From Theocolax elegans (Eukaryota; Arthropoda; Insecta; Hymenoptera; Cerocephalidae): a stretch of DNA of 64,000 nucleotides. The position numbers and the translations under genes are program-made. Below, one piece after another: positions 1-12,296 of this stretch; position 1 is the stretch's first letter, and the number at the start of each line of letters is the position of its first letter. Below the pieces are notes generated by a model that saw only the letters and a list, made by a program, of their open reading frames with translations, had not been told where the DNA came from and did not search any database. The stretch lies in NCBI GenBank assembly GCA_026168455.1, contig CM047425.1:10204001-10268000 (forward strand), read 5' to 3'.

Positions 1-210
1 GTATATAGAAATACGGCTGACTAAAATTAAACTAATAACTTTTGGTTTTAGTTAAAATATTTACACGACGTGCAACATCGTGTTGTTTAAACGCGTTCAA
101 ATGTTATTTTATTATACCTAAACAATAACATAGGAATATCTACCTTATAACGAATGTAAACTTTTAATTATTAACTTCGAATGATTATTTATTAGCGTGT
201 AACGTGATAT

Positions 211-2186
211 AAAGTCGTTGCGATACGAACATGAGATATCGAATTTTATATTTTAATTATTTATCTCTTATTTTTAACTCTTACAATAGTATTGATAATA
301 CTTGTATTTACCCTCCATTATTAATTTAAAAAATTAAAAGGATTATTTTTCAATTTCTTGATGGTCAGGTAGATTTTTTAGTTTAAATAAATAAAAAATA
401 GATTTTTACGTTATGTGTAATGTTTCGTTAGCAAAATGCGCCAACCTCTTCAGGGTAGACGAAACCGTTTTTATTATTAAATAACACAATCAAAAACGAA
501 TAGTACAAAAGTCTATAAAATTAACAGAATAACAGTTTATCTTATTCATCTGAGAATAATCTCATCGAACTAAATGTACACAATTTCTTAGATGAAATGA
601 ATTTCACTCAAAACATTTTAATATCGTACAAAAGTTATTATTAAATAACGGCTCTCCCTCAAATTAATAAGATAATATATCAACAAAAACAATGCAAAAG
701 AGCCAATAACCAGAACAATTTTAAAAATTAATCGCCTATATCGCTTCCTTCCCGTGTAAAAATCAAAAACCATTGGCAACATTTTTGCATATGTTGCAGT
801 TGCTATTAGCAATATATTAGCAAAATATGTACAGTAAATTGCTAATATTTGCCAAAATACGGCAAACGTACACTCTCCAAAATATGTCCAATATAATGAG
901 AATATTTCGATAAAAATATATTGAATATTCGAAACATATTTCTACTTAATTTAAGTAATAACAATGTAATTTAATAATAATTCATAAGATTTACACAAGA
1001 GTTAAGCATATTATGTCTTATTTCATTGTATTGAATAATAAATCAGTAAAAAAAATCAGGTCACGTTAAAAAAAAACAGCCAAATGTACATCACATCCCT
1101 GTGTAGAATTTTGGGACACACATTTATAATTATTATAAATGGCGTTTAACCAATAAGTATTTACATTTTTAATCCTTTGTCATTTTTCATTAAAATAATC
1201 ATATTTTATATGTATGATAAAAAATTGATGTAGAATTAATATTCAATAATAGCAAAAATCGATAATTTGTTTTTTTATTTATATTGCTGTTTCTAGGTTC
1301 TCGATGTTAAAATCACGGATAAAGACACAATAAATACAAACGTTTTAAAAAAAAATTTCCTTAAAATTTACAATGATATCAAACAATTTTGCAAAGAGTA
1401 ATTTATATAAATCCAAACAATTGAATTATACACAAGCAATATCAAAGAATAATGAATTTTGTTAATTTTGAATAAAAGCCTCTCTTCGGACAATAACGTA
1501 ATTAACAAATCAAAAATACAAAATTATCTCTTATCGTATATATACGCACGCCATAGAAACGTACCTCAAAAGTAAAGAAAAAAAGAAGGCCGGAATCAAA
1601 GTTTGAAGTTAAAGAAACGAAAGACGAAATCCGCGAGAGGTTGATTAAAGGTTGAGGGAGGACGATTCTCCCTGTCTCTCTCTCTCTCTTTAAGCCATCT
1701 TGAAGCAATCAGCGTTATACAGACTCTCGCGGTTTAATTACTCGGCACTTTCTTTCATTTGTACTCTCTGTCCATTTGGGGAATTAGGGAAATTTATGCG
1801 CCAAGGCATCTCATTAAACATTTATCGGAGTTATAATTTTTCTTCTTTCATCATTATCTCGACCGAGAAAATATAGATGTACCGTATTTATTTCTGACTC
1901 TCTTCATTTTTTTTAATTGTTTTTGATAATTAAAATCGGCTCGTATAATATATACGGAAATGTTAAAAACGAGGAAAGAAAATAATACTTCACCAGTACA
2001 TCTGACCATAAGCATCATGCATGCATAACAGCCGGTTTTTTTCTTTCGCGAGTAAACGTCGCTTCCATTTTTCTTTATTTTCCCGTACCGCAGTTACCGT
2101 AGCTTATTTATTTAATAAATCCTTAAAAAAAAATTCTCTTTTTTGTTCGTTGGATATATGCGTTATTTAGCGTGAAAATGTGAAAG
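211..2186. repeat. Tandem segmental duplication, unit 1
   Basis: This stretch recurs at 2187-5102. Both units begin at AAAGTCGTTGCGATACG and both end at CGTGAAAATGTGAAAGAAA, so they abut directly. The units differ mainly by one-base gains and losses in A or T runs. Unit 1 lacks the ~950 bp inserted in unit 2. It includes a diverged Penelope-type terminal fragment near 421-575, a (CT)n run near 1673-1692 and no supportable gene: the short ORFs have no recognisable domain and do not survive in frame in the other copy. Bases 1-210 before it are AT-rich with nothing visible. Confidence 0.85.
421..575 (-). repeat. Diverged Penelope-like terminal segment
   Basis: The minus strand contains CCTGAAGAGGTTGGC followed by GCTAACGAAAC, then ATAACAC/AACAGAATAAC-type sequence. 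This parallels the better-preserved Penelope-like terminal segments at 10.9, 12.0, 14.9, 20.3 and 21.5 kb, which share CTGAAGAGGTTGGC...GCCAACGAAAC. The hammerhead-like core keeps CTGAAGA, a 6 bp stem II with one G-T pair, and GAAAC. The GTC cleavage-site triplet is lost. The same relic recurs at 2400-2562 in the second tandem unit. Confidence 0.55.
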
Positions 2187-2639
2187 AAAGTCGTTGCGAT
2201 ACGAACATGAGATAATCGAATTTTATATTTTAATTATTTAGCTCTTATTTTTAACTCTTACAATAGTATTGATAATACTTGTATTTACTCTCCATTATTA
2301 ATTTAAAAAATTAAAAGGATTATTTTTCAATTTCTTGATGGTCAGGTAGATTTTTTAGTTTAAATAAATAAAAAAATAGATTTTTACGTTATGTGTAATG
2401 TTTCGTTAGCAAAATGCGTCAACCTCTTCAGGGTAGACGAAACCGTTTTTATTATTAAATAACACAATCAAAAACGAATAGTACAAAAGTCTATAAAATT
2501 AACAGAATAACAGTTTATCTTATTCATCTGAGAATAATCTCATCGAACTAAATGTACACAATCGTTTTCATTTATTTATATAAAAATCAATTCGTAAATC
2601 ATATGAATACATAATATTATAAATTCACTTTTTATAATA

Positions 2640-2820
2640 ATAAATTTCAGTTCACTTTTGAGTTACAAGAAGATAAAAAAATTAACTTCCTTAACATATT
2701 TTTAATTAGAAAACAAAGACCGAATTTGAACAGATTGATATTAAAAACCTGTAGTGTATCTGATGGACTTATCAATTATTTTTCAAATTCAGCAAAAAAA
2801 GAACTTTATCTATAACTTAG
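2640..2820 (+). pseudogene. Penelope-like element fragment (after RT, before GIY-YIG)
   Basis: Conceptual translation gives residues resembling INFL-I-LIR...GLINYFSN...KKELYL. These align by eye with the segment of the other Penelope copies after the YVDD motif (KSIFLT...SGRLINYFSNHPTQTKK). The fragment is plus-oriented, short and out of frame in places. It is present only in tandem unit 2, so it entered after duplication or was lost from unit 1. It is cut immediately downstream, at TTAA, by the foldback element at 2825. Confidence 0.6.
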
Positions 2821-2824
2821 TTAA

Positions 2825-3497
2825 GAGGACGTCGAAGCTAGCATTTTTACCATCAGAGTAACTCTACCTAATGGCACATATTCGCAATCAGTTTCACACT
2901 ATTCTTCGTTATTTGCCGCTAGATTTCAATGAAATTTGCACAGGATATATAAAATGATGCAGAGAATTGGGCTGTGCATCGAAAAGCGGCGAAAATTGAA
3001 AGAAAAACCTTTCTGATTAGTCTAAAACTGATGAACTCTACCTAATGGCACATATTCGCAATCAGTTTCACACTATTCTTCGTTATTTGCCGCTAGATTT
3101 CAATGAAATTTGCACAGGATATATAAAGTGATACAGAGAATTGGGCTGTGCATCGAAAAGCGGCGAAAATTGAAAGAAAAACCTTTCTGATTAGTCTAAA
3201 ACTGCTAACCCCAACCGCGTACGTTATACGTATGTAGTAAGGATATTCCCCAAGAGGTGGCGCTGTATGGGTGCATCGATGTTGGGGTTAGCAGTTTTAG
3301 ACTAATCAGAAAGGTTTTTCTTTCAATTTTCGCCGCTTTTCGATGCACAGCCCAATTCTCTGCATCATTTTATATATCCTGTGCAAATTTCATTGAAATC
3401 TAGCAGCAAATAACGAAGAATAGTGTGAAACTGAATGCGAATATGTGCCATTAGGTAGAGTTACTCTGATGGTAAAAATGCTAGCTTCGACGTCCTC
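2825..3497. mobile_element. TTAA-flanked foldback MITE (piggyBac-like termini), copy 1
   Basis: Termini GAGGACGTCGAAGCTAGC and its exact inverse at the right end enclose long inverted arms that meet at CTAAAACTGCTAACCCCAAC / GTTGGGGTTAGCAGTTTTAG. The left flank is TTAA (2821-2824) and the right flank TTAT, a TTAA duplication with one change. The left arm contains an internal direct duplication of ~174 bp (2860-3030 repeated at 3034-3204). There is no coding capacity. TTAA targets are typical of the piggyBac superfamily; assignment beyond that is inference. It shares terminal sequence with the element at 24278. Confidence 0.8.
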
Positions 3498-5389
3498 TTA
3501 TTTTTATTATTAGATGAATGAATTTTCACTCAAAACATTTTAATATCGTACAAAAGTTATTATTAAATAACGGCTCTCCCATCAAATTAATAAGATAATA
3601 TATCAACAAAAACAAATGCAAAAGAGCCAATAACCAGACAATTTTAAAAATTAATCGCCTATATCGCTTCCTTCCCGTGTAAAAATCAAAACCATTGGCA
3701 ACATTTTTGCAATATGTTGGCAGTTGCTATTAGCAATATATTAGCAAAATATGTACAGTAGAATTGCTAATATTTGCCAAAATTACGGCAAACGTACACT
3801 CTCCAAAATATGTCCAATATAATGAGAATATTTTCGATAAAAATATATTGAATATTCGAAACATATTTCTACTTAATTTAAGTAATAACAATGTAATTTA
3901 ATAATAATTCATAAGATTTACACAAGAGTTAAGCATATTATGTCTTTATTTCATTGTATTGAATAATAAATCAGTAAAAAAAATCAGGTCACGTTAAAAA
4001 AAACAGCCAAATGTACATCACATCCTGTGTAGAATTTTGGGACACACATTTATAATTATTATAAATGGCGTTTAACCAATAAGTATTTACATTTTTATCC
4101 TTTTTCATTTTTTCATTAAAATAATCATATTTTATATGTATGATAAAAAAATTGATGTAGAATTAATATTCAATAATAGCAAAAATCGATAATTTGGTTT
4201 TTTATTTATATTGCTGTTTCTAGGTTCTCGATGTTAAAATCACGGATAAAGACACAATAAATACAAACGTTTTAAAAAAAAAATTTCCTTAAAATTTACA
4301 ATGATATCAAACAATTTTGCAAAGAGTAATTTATATAAATCCAAACAATTGAATTATACACAAGCAATATCAAAGAATAATGAATTTTGTTTAATTTTGA
4401 ATAAAAGCCTCTCTTCGGACAATAACGTAATTAACAAATCAAAAATACAAAATTATCTCTTATCGTATATATACGCACGCCATAGAAAACGTACCTCAAA
4501 AGTAAAGAAAAAAAAGAAGGCCGGAATCAAAGTTTGAAGTTAAAGAAACGAAAGACGAAATCCGCGAGAGGTTGATTAAAGGTTGAGGGAGGACGATTCT
4601 CCCTGTCTCTCTCTCTCTCTTTAGCCATCTTGAAGCCAATCAGCGTTATACAGACTCTCGCGGTTTAATTACTCGGCACTTTCTTTTCATTTGTACTCTC
4701 TGTCCATTTGGGGAATTAGGGAAATTTATGCGCCAAGGCATCTCATTAAACATTTATCGGAGTATCTTTTTCTTCTTTCGATCATTATTCGACCGAGAAA
4801 ATCTTAGAAGTACCGTCCCTCTCTCTCTCTCTCATTTTTTTTAATTGTAATTTTGATAATTAAAATCGGTACGTATAAATATATACGAAAGAAAAACGAG
4901 GAAAGAAAAAAAATTCACCAGTACATCGACATAAGCATCATGATGCATAACAGCCGTTTTTTCTTCGACGAGTAACGTCGCTCCTATTTTTTCTTTATTT
5001 TCCGTACCGCAGTTCCCGTAGCTTTATATTTAATAAATCCTTAAAAAAATTCTTTTTTTTCGTTGGATAGATGCGTTATTTAGTCGTGAAAATGTGAAAG
5101 AAATGGCGGAAAAAGAAAAGTTGAAGTTGTTGGTAATATTTTGTTCGATAAGATTTTTAAAATATTGGGTAAACAGTTAAGAAGATTGAATGAGCGTTGA
5201 AAATTTATGTACGGGAATAAATTCTTGAGGGAGGGGTAGAAGAATTTTTAAAGGAAGATTTTAAAGAAAATTTCATTTTTTCATGATGGGTAATTTAGTT
5301 GGTAGTAAAAGAAAATTATAGTTATATTGATATAGTCATTATGTTTTAATGTAACACAGTAGAAACTGTATACTGTTTATTACTGATAA

Positions 5390-5830
5390 AAGCAGTGACA
5401 TTTTTGATTGATTATTACTATTAAAATTGAGAATCCAGAACATTTTTTATTAGTGAATTATTTAAATTATTTATCACTTTCGATATAGTAAAAAATTTAC
5501 ATTGTATTTTCAACACGTGAATAGTGAAAATATTAGTACATTATTTCAATATTTTATTAGTGGAAATGTTGGATCATTTGTCACCATTTCAATAGTAAAA
5601 ATGTTATTTTTTTCTATCATAATAGTGAACGTACAATTAAAAAATAGAGAATGATATAGTAATTACTAATTATTCAATGATAGTAAATAGTAATTAATCA
5701 TTAAAGAAATAGTGAATTTTTGCCATAAAAATAGTGAAAAAATAATTAATAAATAGTGAATTTACACTATAACGATAGTAATCATCAATAATGAAATAGT
5801 ATATCATTACTATAAATATTTTATTACAAG
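5390..5830. repeat. Degenerate AATAGTGAA-type short repeat tract
   Basis: The motif AATAGTGAA or close variants (ATAGTAAA, ATTAGTGGAA) recurs about every 20-50 bases through this AT-rich stretch, about ten times. No reading frame is preserved. It looks like an old minisatellite. 5103-5389 before it is AT-rich with nothing recognised. Confidence 0.5.
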
Positions 5831-6136
5831 TAAGTGCTTCAAATTGTAATTTCATTTTGCTATAAAAAATAAATACATTTACTATTTCCGACTGATGAAT
5901 TTTTTAAAAATATCAATGGTGTCTATACCACAATATAAAATCACTAATTCTAAAAGTAACAGATGCTCTTAACACGGATAAAATTTAGTATCAATCACGT
6001 TTAATTATTATCAATTACAACGTGCACGTCGTTTAATACAATTTGTCAACGACGTGACACCTATATATATATACAATGCGTCTCGAAAAGTGAAAAAAAT
6101 TTTTTTTTTTCGCAGCATTTGGAAAATTAATCACAA

Positions 6137-6481
6137 ATGTCAAAAAAGAGTCGTTTAAAATTAGTAATTGTCGGCTTCCGCAATATTTTCGGCGAGAAAA
6201 GAGAAGCATCTGGGTGGCCGATTTCTACCGCCGGAAATAGTCCGTCGAGTTACGTCTTCTCTCTGTCTCGAGCGACTCCCTTCGAGAATCCAACTTTCGA
6301 CTATTTTAGGAGCGAGAATCGACTATGGGTGGTCCAAACTTGTCGCCAATTTCTCGGACAAACATTTATCCCTTTTTTTAGAAATTGGCAATTTGAACTA
6401 TATTGGTTTTGGGTTCATGTGGATTGGTCGATTGAATTTTACGTAACGAAAATTTTTTTTGTGAGAGATTTTGATGTATAA
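6137..6481 (+). other. GC-richer island with two overlapping unknown ORFs
   Basis: This ~350 bp stretch is clearly less AT-rich than its surroundings and holds overlapping plus-strand ORFs of 114 and 92 codons in different frames. Neither shows a domain, signal peptide or motif I recognise, and composition alone can create such ORFs. It could be a decayed exon, a regulatory island or the edge of a mobile element. A function cannot be assigned. Confidence 0.25.
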
Positions 6482-6803
6482 TAAATGAGAAATAAAGTTT
6501 AAAATATTATAGTATGTGTTTCCATGTAGACCTGACCTCAAAATACGCGGTGCAATGTTCATTTAAATATTCATTTAATTATAATTTAATAGAAATCATA
6601 CCATTTTCTTTGTCAAAAAAATTTAATCAATTAAATCAATTGTAATTTCTTTTAGGTTACGTGTATCAATTGTATCTGTTATTAATAAATGTGCATTTTA
6701 CCGAGATTTTCAATAACTTATATATGCATATTTCTTTATATATATAATTACAATTTTATAAAAAAACTGGTGAACTCTTAAAGGCCGTAACCTTTTCAGT
6801 CAT

Positions 6804-6825
6804 AGACGCCCAAATATGGGCGTCT
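6804..6825. other. Perfect 9 bp-arm hairpin
   Basis: AGACGCCCA and TGGGCGTCT form a perfect inverted repeat around AATA. It is GC-rich in an AT-rich background and is followed directly by TTAA; another TTAA lies ~40 bp upstream. It may be one end of a decayed TTAA-targeting transposon. No partner end was found. Confidence 0.5.
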
Positions 6826-6915
6826 TAATTTTTTCATTTGTTTTTTATGTTTTTAAAAATTGATGCAGAATTTTGAAATTTTTTACTTTTTTAGGTATTA
6901 CTGTACCTTGACTAT

Positions 6916-8453
6916 TAAGTCATGGAGATATTTTGTAAATTTACGATTGTTCATGGATTTTTAAGAATTTATTACTTGAGCGGTGAAATTTGATAAATAA
7001 CATATGCTTTTTATGATTGTAATTTTTTGATTCATCAAAAAAGATTATAGGATCGCCGTTAGGTGTGCACAAGCCAGTATGGTGGTTCCAATAAAGCTAT
7101 ATTTACACTTTTTGATTAATTTACCTAAAAGGGTTAAATAAGGAATGTTTTAAAAAAATTTTCTCTCATAAATGGTCTATTCATAATCTACCATGTATAC
7201 TAAATTTTAGACTAAAATGTTATTGTATTTTGAGAATCATCCCTTACCAATAAAAATTGAGTATGTGCACACTATTGAGGTTAGGTCACCATTTGTTAGT
7301 AAGACTTTTCTTTCAGTTATGTTATGGACAAACAAAGATGTCTCTTCTCTTATTTTTGCATGTACGGTTTTATTTATAGATTTATTATTAATTATAGTGT
7401 TTTTCGGTAAGGTAGGGAAGAATGAAATTTAGTATGGCACCGTGTTAAATATGATTTATATCTTCTTGAATGAAATAGACTGTATTAACATTGCAATAAA
7501 AAAACTATACTTGCCAAATTATTGCATAAAATTAAGAAATTATATGTAAAAAACGTAAATAATTTTTACTATTATTTGGACTGTTTTTTAAATCACGTTC
7601 ATATAGCTTAAGTGGATATAATCATTTTTGTTGTTACGTTAAAATGTAATTAAAGTAATGTATTAACTTAATAAATTAATTAAATTTATTAATTCATTAT
7701 TTTATTTATTAATGTGTTACTTTATTTATTAATTAATTTAATTTATTTAGTTTACTGCACCTATTCGATGAAATGCTTCCCGAGACAACCTGCTGTAAGT
7801 CTACTGTAGAAAAAAAAATCAGAGTACAAATTCATATAATTAATAAAAAATATGAAAAAGGTAACATTAATACAATGTGTTTAAGAATTTCATAGATAAA
7901 TTTAAATTTTACGAAAAAAAATTATTAATCATTATATCGAACAGTTATTCTTCAACTTATTCTAGACCTCGCCTCCCTGGTTCAATCCTATATATGCCGG
8001 TAACAACGAACCTCCATATATACAACACGTTAAAATGTAAAATCGAGTATAATTCAATACGTATATACGTGCATAAATATACATAACCTATAATATACAT
8101 TAGCATCACAATATATACACACGATATGAACTTTCCGTAAAATATCTAAGTGGTCGGTTCTCGATGTTCGACGTTCCATATATATATATAATATATACAT
8201 ACACATTCATCGGATTTATAATTTATATTGTGAATTACCGACCTTAACCCGGCCTTTTCGTATATACATATATATATATATATATACACGTGCGTTATAA
8301 TACGATGGAGGTCGGGGGGAGAAAGCCGAAGCGTGCATATATATACGTATATATATATAACGTTGTGTAATTCTCCTTGGACGATGGAGCATTACATCGA
8401 CGTTAATCGAGAACAAAGTTGCCGCGGAGAACGAGAGACTCGTATATACATAC
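6916..8453. repeat. Triplicated block, copy 1
   Basis: The sequence beginning TTAAGTCATGG and ending near CGTATATACATACAT matches 8569 onward and 16298 onward. It is non-coding: small ORFs such as 7217-7432 do not hold their frame in the other copies. Recognisable landmarks are the CTCCCTGGTTCAATCC stretch and TATA-rich runs. Copy 1 stops short of the later (GT)n-rich part present in copies 2 and 3. Confidence 0.85.
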
Positions 8454-8568
8454 ATTTCTAATATGGGATTCGGTCACAAGATACATGCATGATACATGTT
8501 TTAAACAACATGTCGTACACACGTTTTTTATATGTGTATTACATGTAATTTTTTTTACGCGGGTGACA
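8454..8568. repeat. Spacer between block copies 1 and 2, copied from the 16.2 kb flank
   Basis: TTCTAATATGGGATTCGG through ACATGTTTTAAACAACATG and the run of T followed by ACGCGG also occurs at 16190-16297, directly before block copy 3. The join to copy 1 falls at a short TACAT match, consistent with duplication through microhomology. Confidence 0.8.
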
Positions 8569-10840
8569 TTTAAGTCATGAAATATTTGTAAATTTACGAT
8601 TGTTCAGGATTTTAAAATTATTACTTGAGCGGTGAAATTGATAAATAAACATTGCTTTTTATGATTGTAATTTTTGATTCATCAACAAAGTTATAGGATC
8701 GCCATTATTAGGTGTGCAAAAGCCAGTCAGTATGGTGTTCCAATATCTATATTTACACTTTTTGATCAATTTACCTAAAAACGGTTAAATAAAGAATGTT
8801 TTAAAAAAATTTTCTCTCATAAATGGTCTATTCATAATCTACCATGTATACTAAATTTTAGACTAAAATGTTATTGTATTTTTGAGAATCATCCCTTACC
8901 AATAAAAATTGAGTATGTGCACACTATTGAGGTTAGGTCACCATTTGTTAGTAAGACTTTTCTTTCAGTTATGTTATGGACAAACAAAGATGTCTCTTCT
9001 CTTATTTTTGCATGTACGGTTTATTTATAGATTTATTATTAATTTATGTGTTTTCGGTAAGTAGGGAAGAATGAAATTTAGTATGGCACCGTGTTAAATA
9101 TGATTTATATCTTCTTGAATGAAATAGACTGTATTAACATTGCAATAAAAAAACTATACTTGCCAAATTATTGCATAAAATTAAGAAATTATATGTAAAA
9201 AACGTAAATAATTTTTTACTAATTATTTGGACTGTTTTTTAAATCACGTTTCATATATACTTAAGTGGATATAATCATGTTTTGTTGTTACTGTTAAAAT
9301 GTAATTAAAGTAATGTATTAACTTAATAAATTAATTAAATTTATTAATTCATTATTTTATTTATTAATGTGTTACTTTATTTATTAATTAATTTAATTTA
9401 TTTAGTTTACTGCACCTATTCGATGAAATGCTTCCCGAGACAACCTGCTGTAAGTCTACTGTAGAAAAAAAAATCAGAGTACAAATTCATATAATTAATA
9501 AAAAATATGAAAAAGGTAACATTAATACAATGTGTTTAAGAATTTCATATATAAATTTAAATTTTACGAAAAAAATTATTAATCATTATATCGAACAGTT
9601 ATTCTTCAACTTTATTCTAGACTCGCCTCCCTGGTTCAATCCTATATATGCCGGTAACAACGAACCTCCATATATACACACGTTAAAATGTAAAATCGAG
9701 TATAATTCAATACGTATATACGTGCATATAATATACATAACCTATAATATACATTAGCATCACAATATATACACACGATATGAACTTTCCGTAAAATATC
9801 TAAGTGGTCGGTTCTCGATGTTCGACGTTCCATATATATATATATATATATACATACACATTCATCGGAATTTATAATTTTATATTGTGAATTACCGACC
9901 CTTAACCCGGCCTTTTCGTATATACATATATATATATATATATATATGCACGTCGTTATAATACGAGGGAGGTCGGGGGAGAAAGCCGAAGCGTGCATAT
10001 ATATACGTATATATATATAACGTTGTGTAATTCTCCTTGGACGATGGAGCATTACATCGACGTTAATCGAGAACAAAGTTGCCGCGGAGAACGAGAGACT
10101 CGTATATACATACATATACATACGTATATAACTACGATGCTACCTACCAGCCTGTCGAACTTTCGCCCTCGCTTCTCTTACTACTCTTCGTCTATGCGTG
10201 TGTGTGTGTGTAAATGTGCCTGTGAGTATGAGAGTACGTGTGCGTTTATGAATGTGTATGCGTATGTATTTATGTATGTTTATGTACATGTGTATGTGTG
10301 TATTTGTATATGTGTGCGTATATGCGTTGGTGTGTGTGTCTGTAGTTGGAGTTTGCAGATATTAATTACGCGCGTAATTAATCGTATCAAATTTCCTAGC
10401 CGTATTTATGTACACCACGCAGTAATATAAACAATGTGTGCGTGGGTGTCTATGACGTGTGGTGCATGGGTTTTTTTATTTATGGGTTACAGTGGTCTTT
10501 TATCTTCTTGGTTGATTTTTTCCGTTTCGTTATGAAGGGGGGCAGTTTTTTTTAGGTTTGTTGAAGTTAAGATGTTGTTGATATTGTGAGTGCGATTGAT
10601 TTTAAGAAATATTAATAAATTTTGATTTATGGGTTATAGTAATTATTTATTTGTGTATTCATTAAATAATACAATAATTAATTGTTTAAATTGAATAAAA
10701 CAGTAAATTATCACTAATTAATAATATACTATATAATGTATAATGAAATGGTTGTAGTAAATAATCAATAAATTAATCACTACAACTCATAATAACATGT
10801 AATATAAAGCAATTAGTTAAGCAATAACAATAATTAAACG
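8569..10840. repeat. Triplicated block, copy 2
   Basis: Full-length copy of the block: TTAAGTCATGA start, the CTCCCTGGTTCAATCC landmark, a (TA)n run, a GT-rich region (10195-10350), then the AGGTTTGTTGAAGTTAAG segment, ending at TAATTAAACGA (10831-10841) where Penelope sequence begins. ORFs of 109-159 codons here are dominated by TATA/TGTG translations (Tyr/Ile/Val/Cys runs) and are not credible genes. Confidence 0.85.
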
Positions 10841-10841
10841 A

Positions 10842-11686
10842 GTAGGAATTTGTCGATCTGACGGAGGCGAAGGAAAAGAAAAAAAACACAAAAAGTTTTT
10901 CTTCCAAGCGACGTTTCGTTGGCTTGGTCTGCCAACCTCTTCAGGCTATTTTTTATTGATAACACACAAATAAACAAATTAACAGAACGCACAAACAATA
11001 TTGAAAAACTTAGATATAAAAAAATACCTTTTTTTATAATCGGATAACCGATTCGTCAAGCGGTTAGATAAACAGTCAACATAAGCAAAACTCGGTGTAT
11101 TTATATATATATCGCTAAAGGTAGTGTAACGTAAAACATTGTACAACTGTCAAATCAGGCATTTAAATTTCTGAGAACTGGGAAATAAGAGCTATTTAAA
11201 AATCTAATATCGTCTTTCTTATTAATATTATTAACATCAAGTTTAATGTGTAACATTTCCGAAATAAGACGCTTTTTATAATTGATCTCCCTATCGACAA
11301 TTTTACACCATCCCAATCAAATTCATGTTTATTTAAAAACATATGTTGATTAATAACTGAATCAGTATTGTTATTCTTTTTGTGTTCATTAATCCTCGTT
11401 TTTAGTAAACGTTTAGTTTCACCAACGTAAGATGCAGGACAGTCTTTACAATTTAATTTATAAACAACATTCATCTGTTCAAACTTTTTTGTACCATCTT
11501 TACCCAGTTTAATAATAGAATTCAAACTTTTTTGAACTAATGGTAGAGTTTGAATATTAACAGACCTTAATATGCGAGATAATTTATCAAAATTCTGAGA
11601 AAAAGGTAATGGTAAATAGGCAAGACGTTTAATTCTGGAAGTAGATTGAATATTTTTTTTAAATTTTAACTTATTTAGACGGAAGT
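10842..11686 (-). pseudogene. Penelope-like element copy A (truncated)
   Basis: Minus-oriented Penelope copy holding only the C-terminal GIY-YIG part and the downstream terminal segment. The ORF at 11196-11525 encodes VYKLNCKDCPASYVGETKR, the cysteine-bearing GIY-YIG core typical of Penelope endonucleases, and is broken by single-base changes. The terminal segment (10842-11160) contains the hammerhead-like motif. It is almost identical to copy B and ends abruptly at the tandem-duplication junction. Confidence 0.85.
10907..10947 (-). ncRNA. Hammerhead-ribozyme-like motif (Penelope, copy A)
   Basis: On the minus strand: AGC, then the CTGAAGA core, stem II GTTGGC/GCCAAC, GAA, the self-complementary ACGT, C, then GCT pairing with the first AGC. 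This matches the type I hammerhead order with a minimal palindromic stem III, a form known from Penelope-like elements. Activity is inferred, not shown. Confidence 0.7.
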
Positions 11687-11983
11687 TTTTTTAGGTTTGT
11701 TGAAGTTAAGATGTTGTTGATATTGTGAGTGCGATTGATTTTAAGAAATATTAATAAATTTTGATTTATGGGTTATAGTAATTATTTTATTTGTGTATTC
11801 ATTAAATAATACAATAATTAATTGTTTAAATTGAATAAAACAGTAAATTATTCACTAATTAAATAATATACTATATAATGTATAATGAAATGTTGTAGTA
11901 AATAATCAATAAATTAATCACTACAACTCATAAATAACATGTATATATAAAGCAATTAGTTAAGCAATAACAATAATTAAACG

Positions 11984-12296
11984 AGTAGGAATTTGTCGAT
12001 CTGACGGAGGCGAAGGAAAAGAAAAAAAACACAAAAAGTTTTTCTTCCAAGCGACGTTTCGTTGGCTTGGTCTGCCAACCTCTTCAGGCTATTTTTTATT
12101 GATAACACACAAATAAACAAATTAACAGAACGCACAAACAATATTGAAAAACTTAGATATAAAAAAATACCTTTTTTTATAATCGGATAACCGATTCGTC
12201 AAGCGGTTAGATAAACAGTCAACATAAGCAAAACTCGGTGTATTTATATATATATCGCTAAAGGTAGTGTAACGTAAACATTGTACAACTGTCAAA
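11984..12296 (-). repeat. Downstream terminal segment (pLTR) of Penelope copy B
   Basis: Runs from the coding-region stop to AGTAGGAATTTGTCG, which matches the segment upstream of the ORF at 14836-15114, so the element is bracketed by direct terminal segments as usual for Penelope (pLTRs). It carries the hammerhead-like core at 12050-12090 and a TTTTATAATCGGATAACCG stretch shared by all copies. Confidence 0.8.
12050..12090 (-). ncRNA. Hammerhead-ribozyme-like motif (Penelope, copy B downstream)
   Basis: Same architecture as the 10907 copy: AGC, CTGAAGA, stem II GTTGGC/GCCAAC, GAAACGTC, GCT. All core positions are intact. Confidence 0.7.

Larger units (their letters stand above)
2187..5102. 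repeat. Tandem segmental duplication, unit 2 (with insertion)
   Basis: Second copy of the 211-2186 segment. It matches unit 1 from GTCGTTGCGATACG onwards, is interrupted at about 2562-3512 by sequence absent from unit 1 (a Penelope fragment plus a foldback element), then resumes at the AACATTTTAATATCG stretch. The last ~200 bp (4,800-5,100) are more diverged from unit 1 than the rest. A 78-codon ORF at 4301-4537 lies in this repeat; its counterpart in unit 1 has an early stop, so I do not call it a gene. Confidence 0.85.
10545..11686. repeat. Local tandem duplication, unit 1 (block tail + truncated PLE)
   Basis: Starts at AGTTTTTTTTAGGTTTG and runs through the block tail into a 5'-truncated Penelope copy. 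At 11687 the Penelope sequence breaks off in CGGAAG and the AGGTTTGTTGAAG sequence starts again, giving a second, longer unit. The junction is a T run at both ends, consistent with homopolymer-mediated duplication or a mis-assembly. Confidence 0.8.

Noticed and set aside
9642..10430. ORFs of 159 and 145 codons on opposite strands, with relatives at 17453-17842
   Set aside because: They are translations of TATA and TGTG tracts (Tyr/Ile/Val/Cys repeats) and are not preserved in frame in the other block copies.
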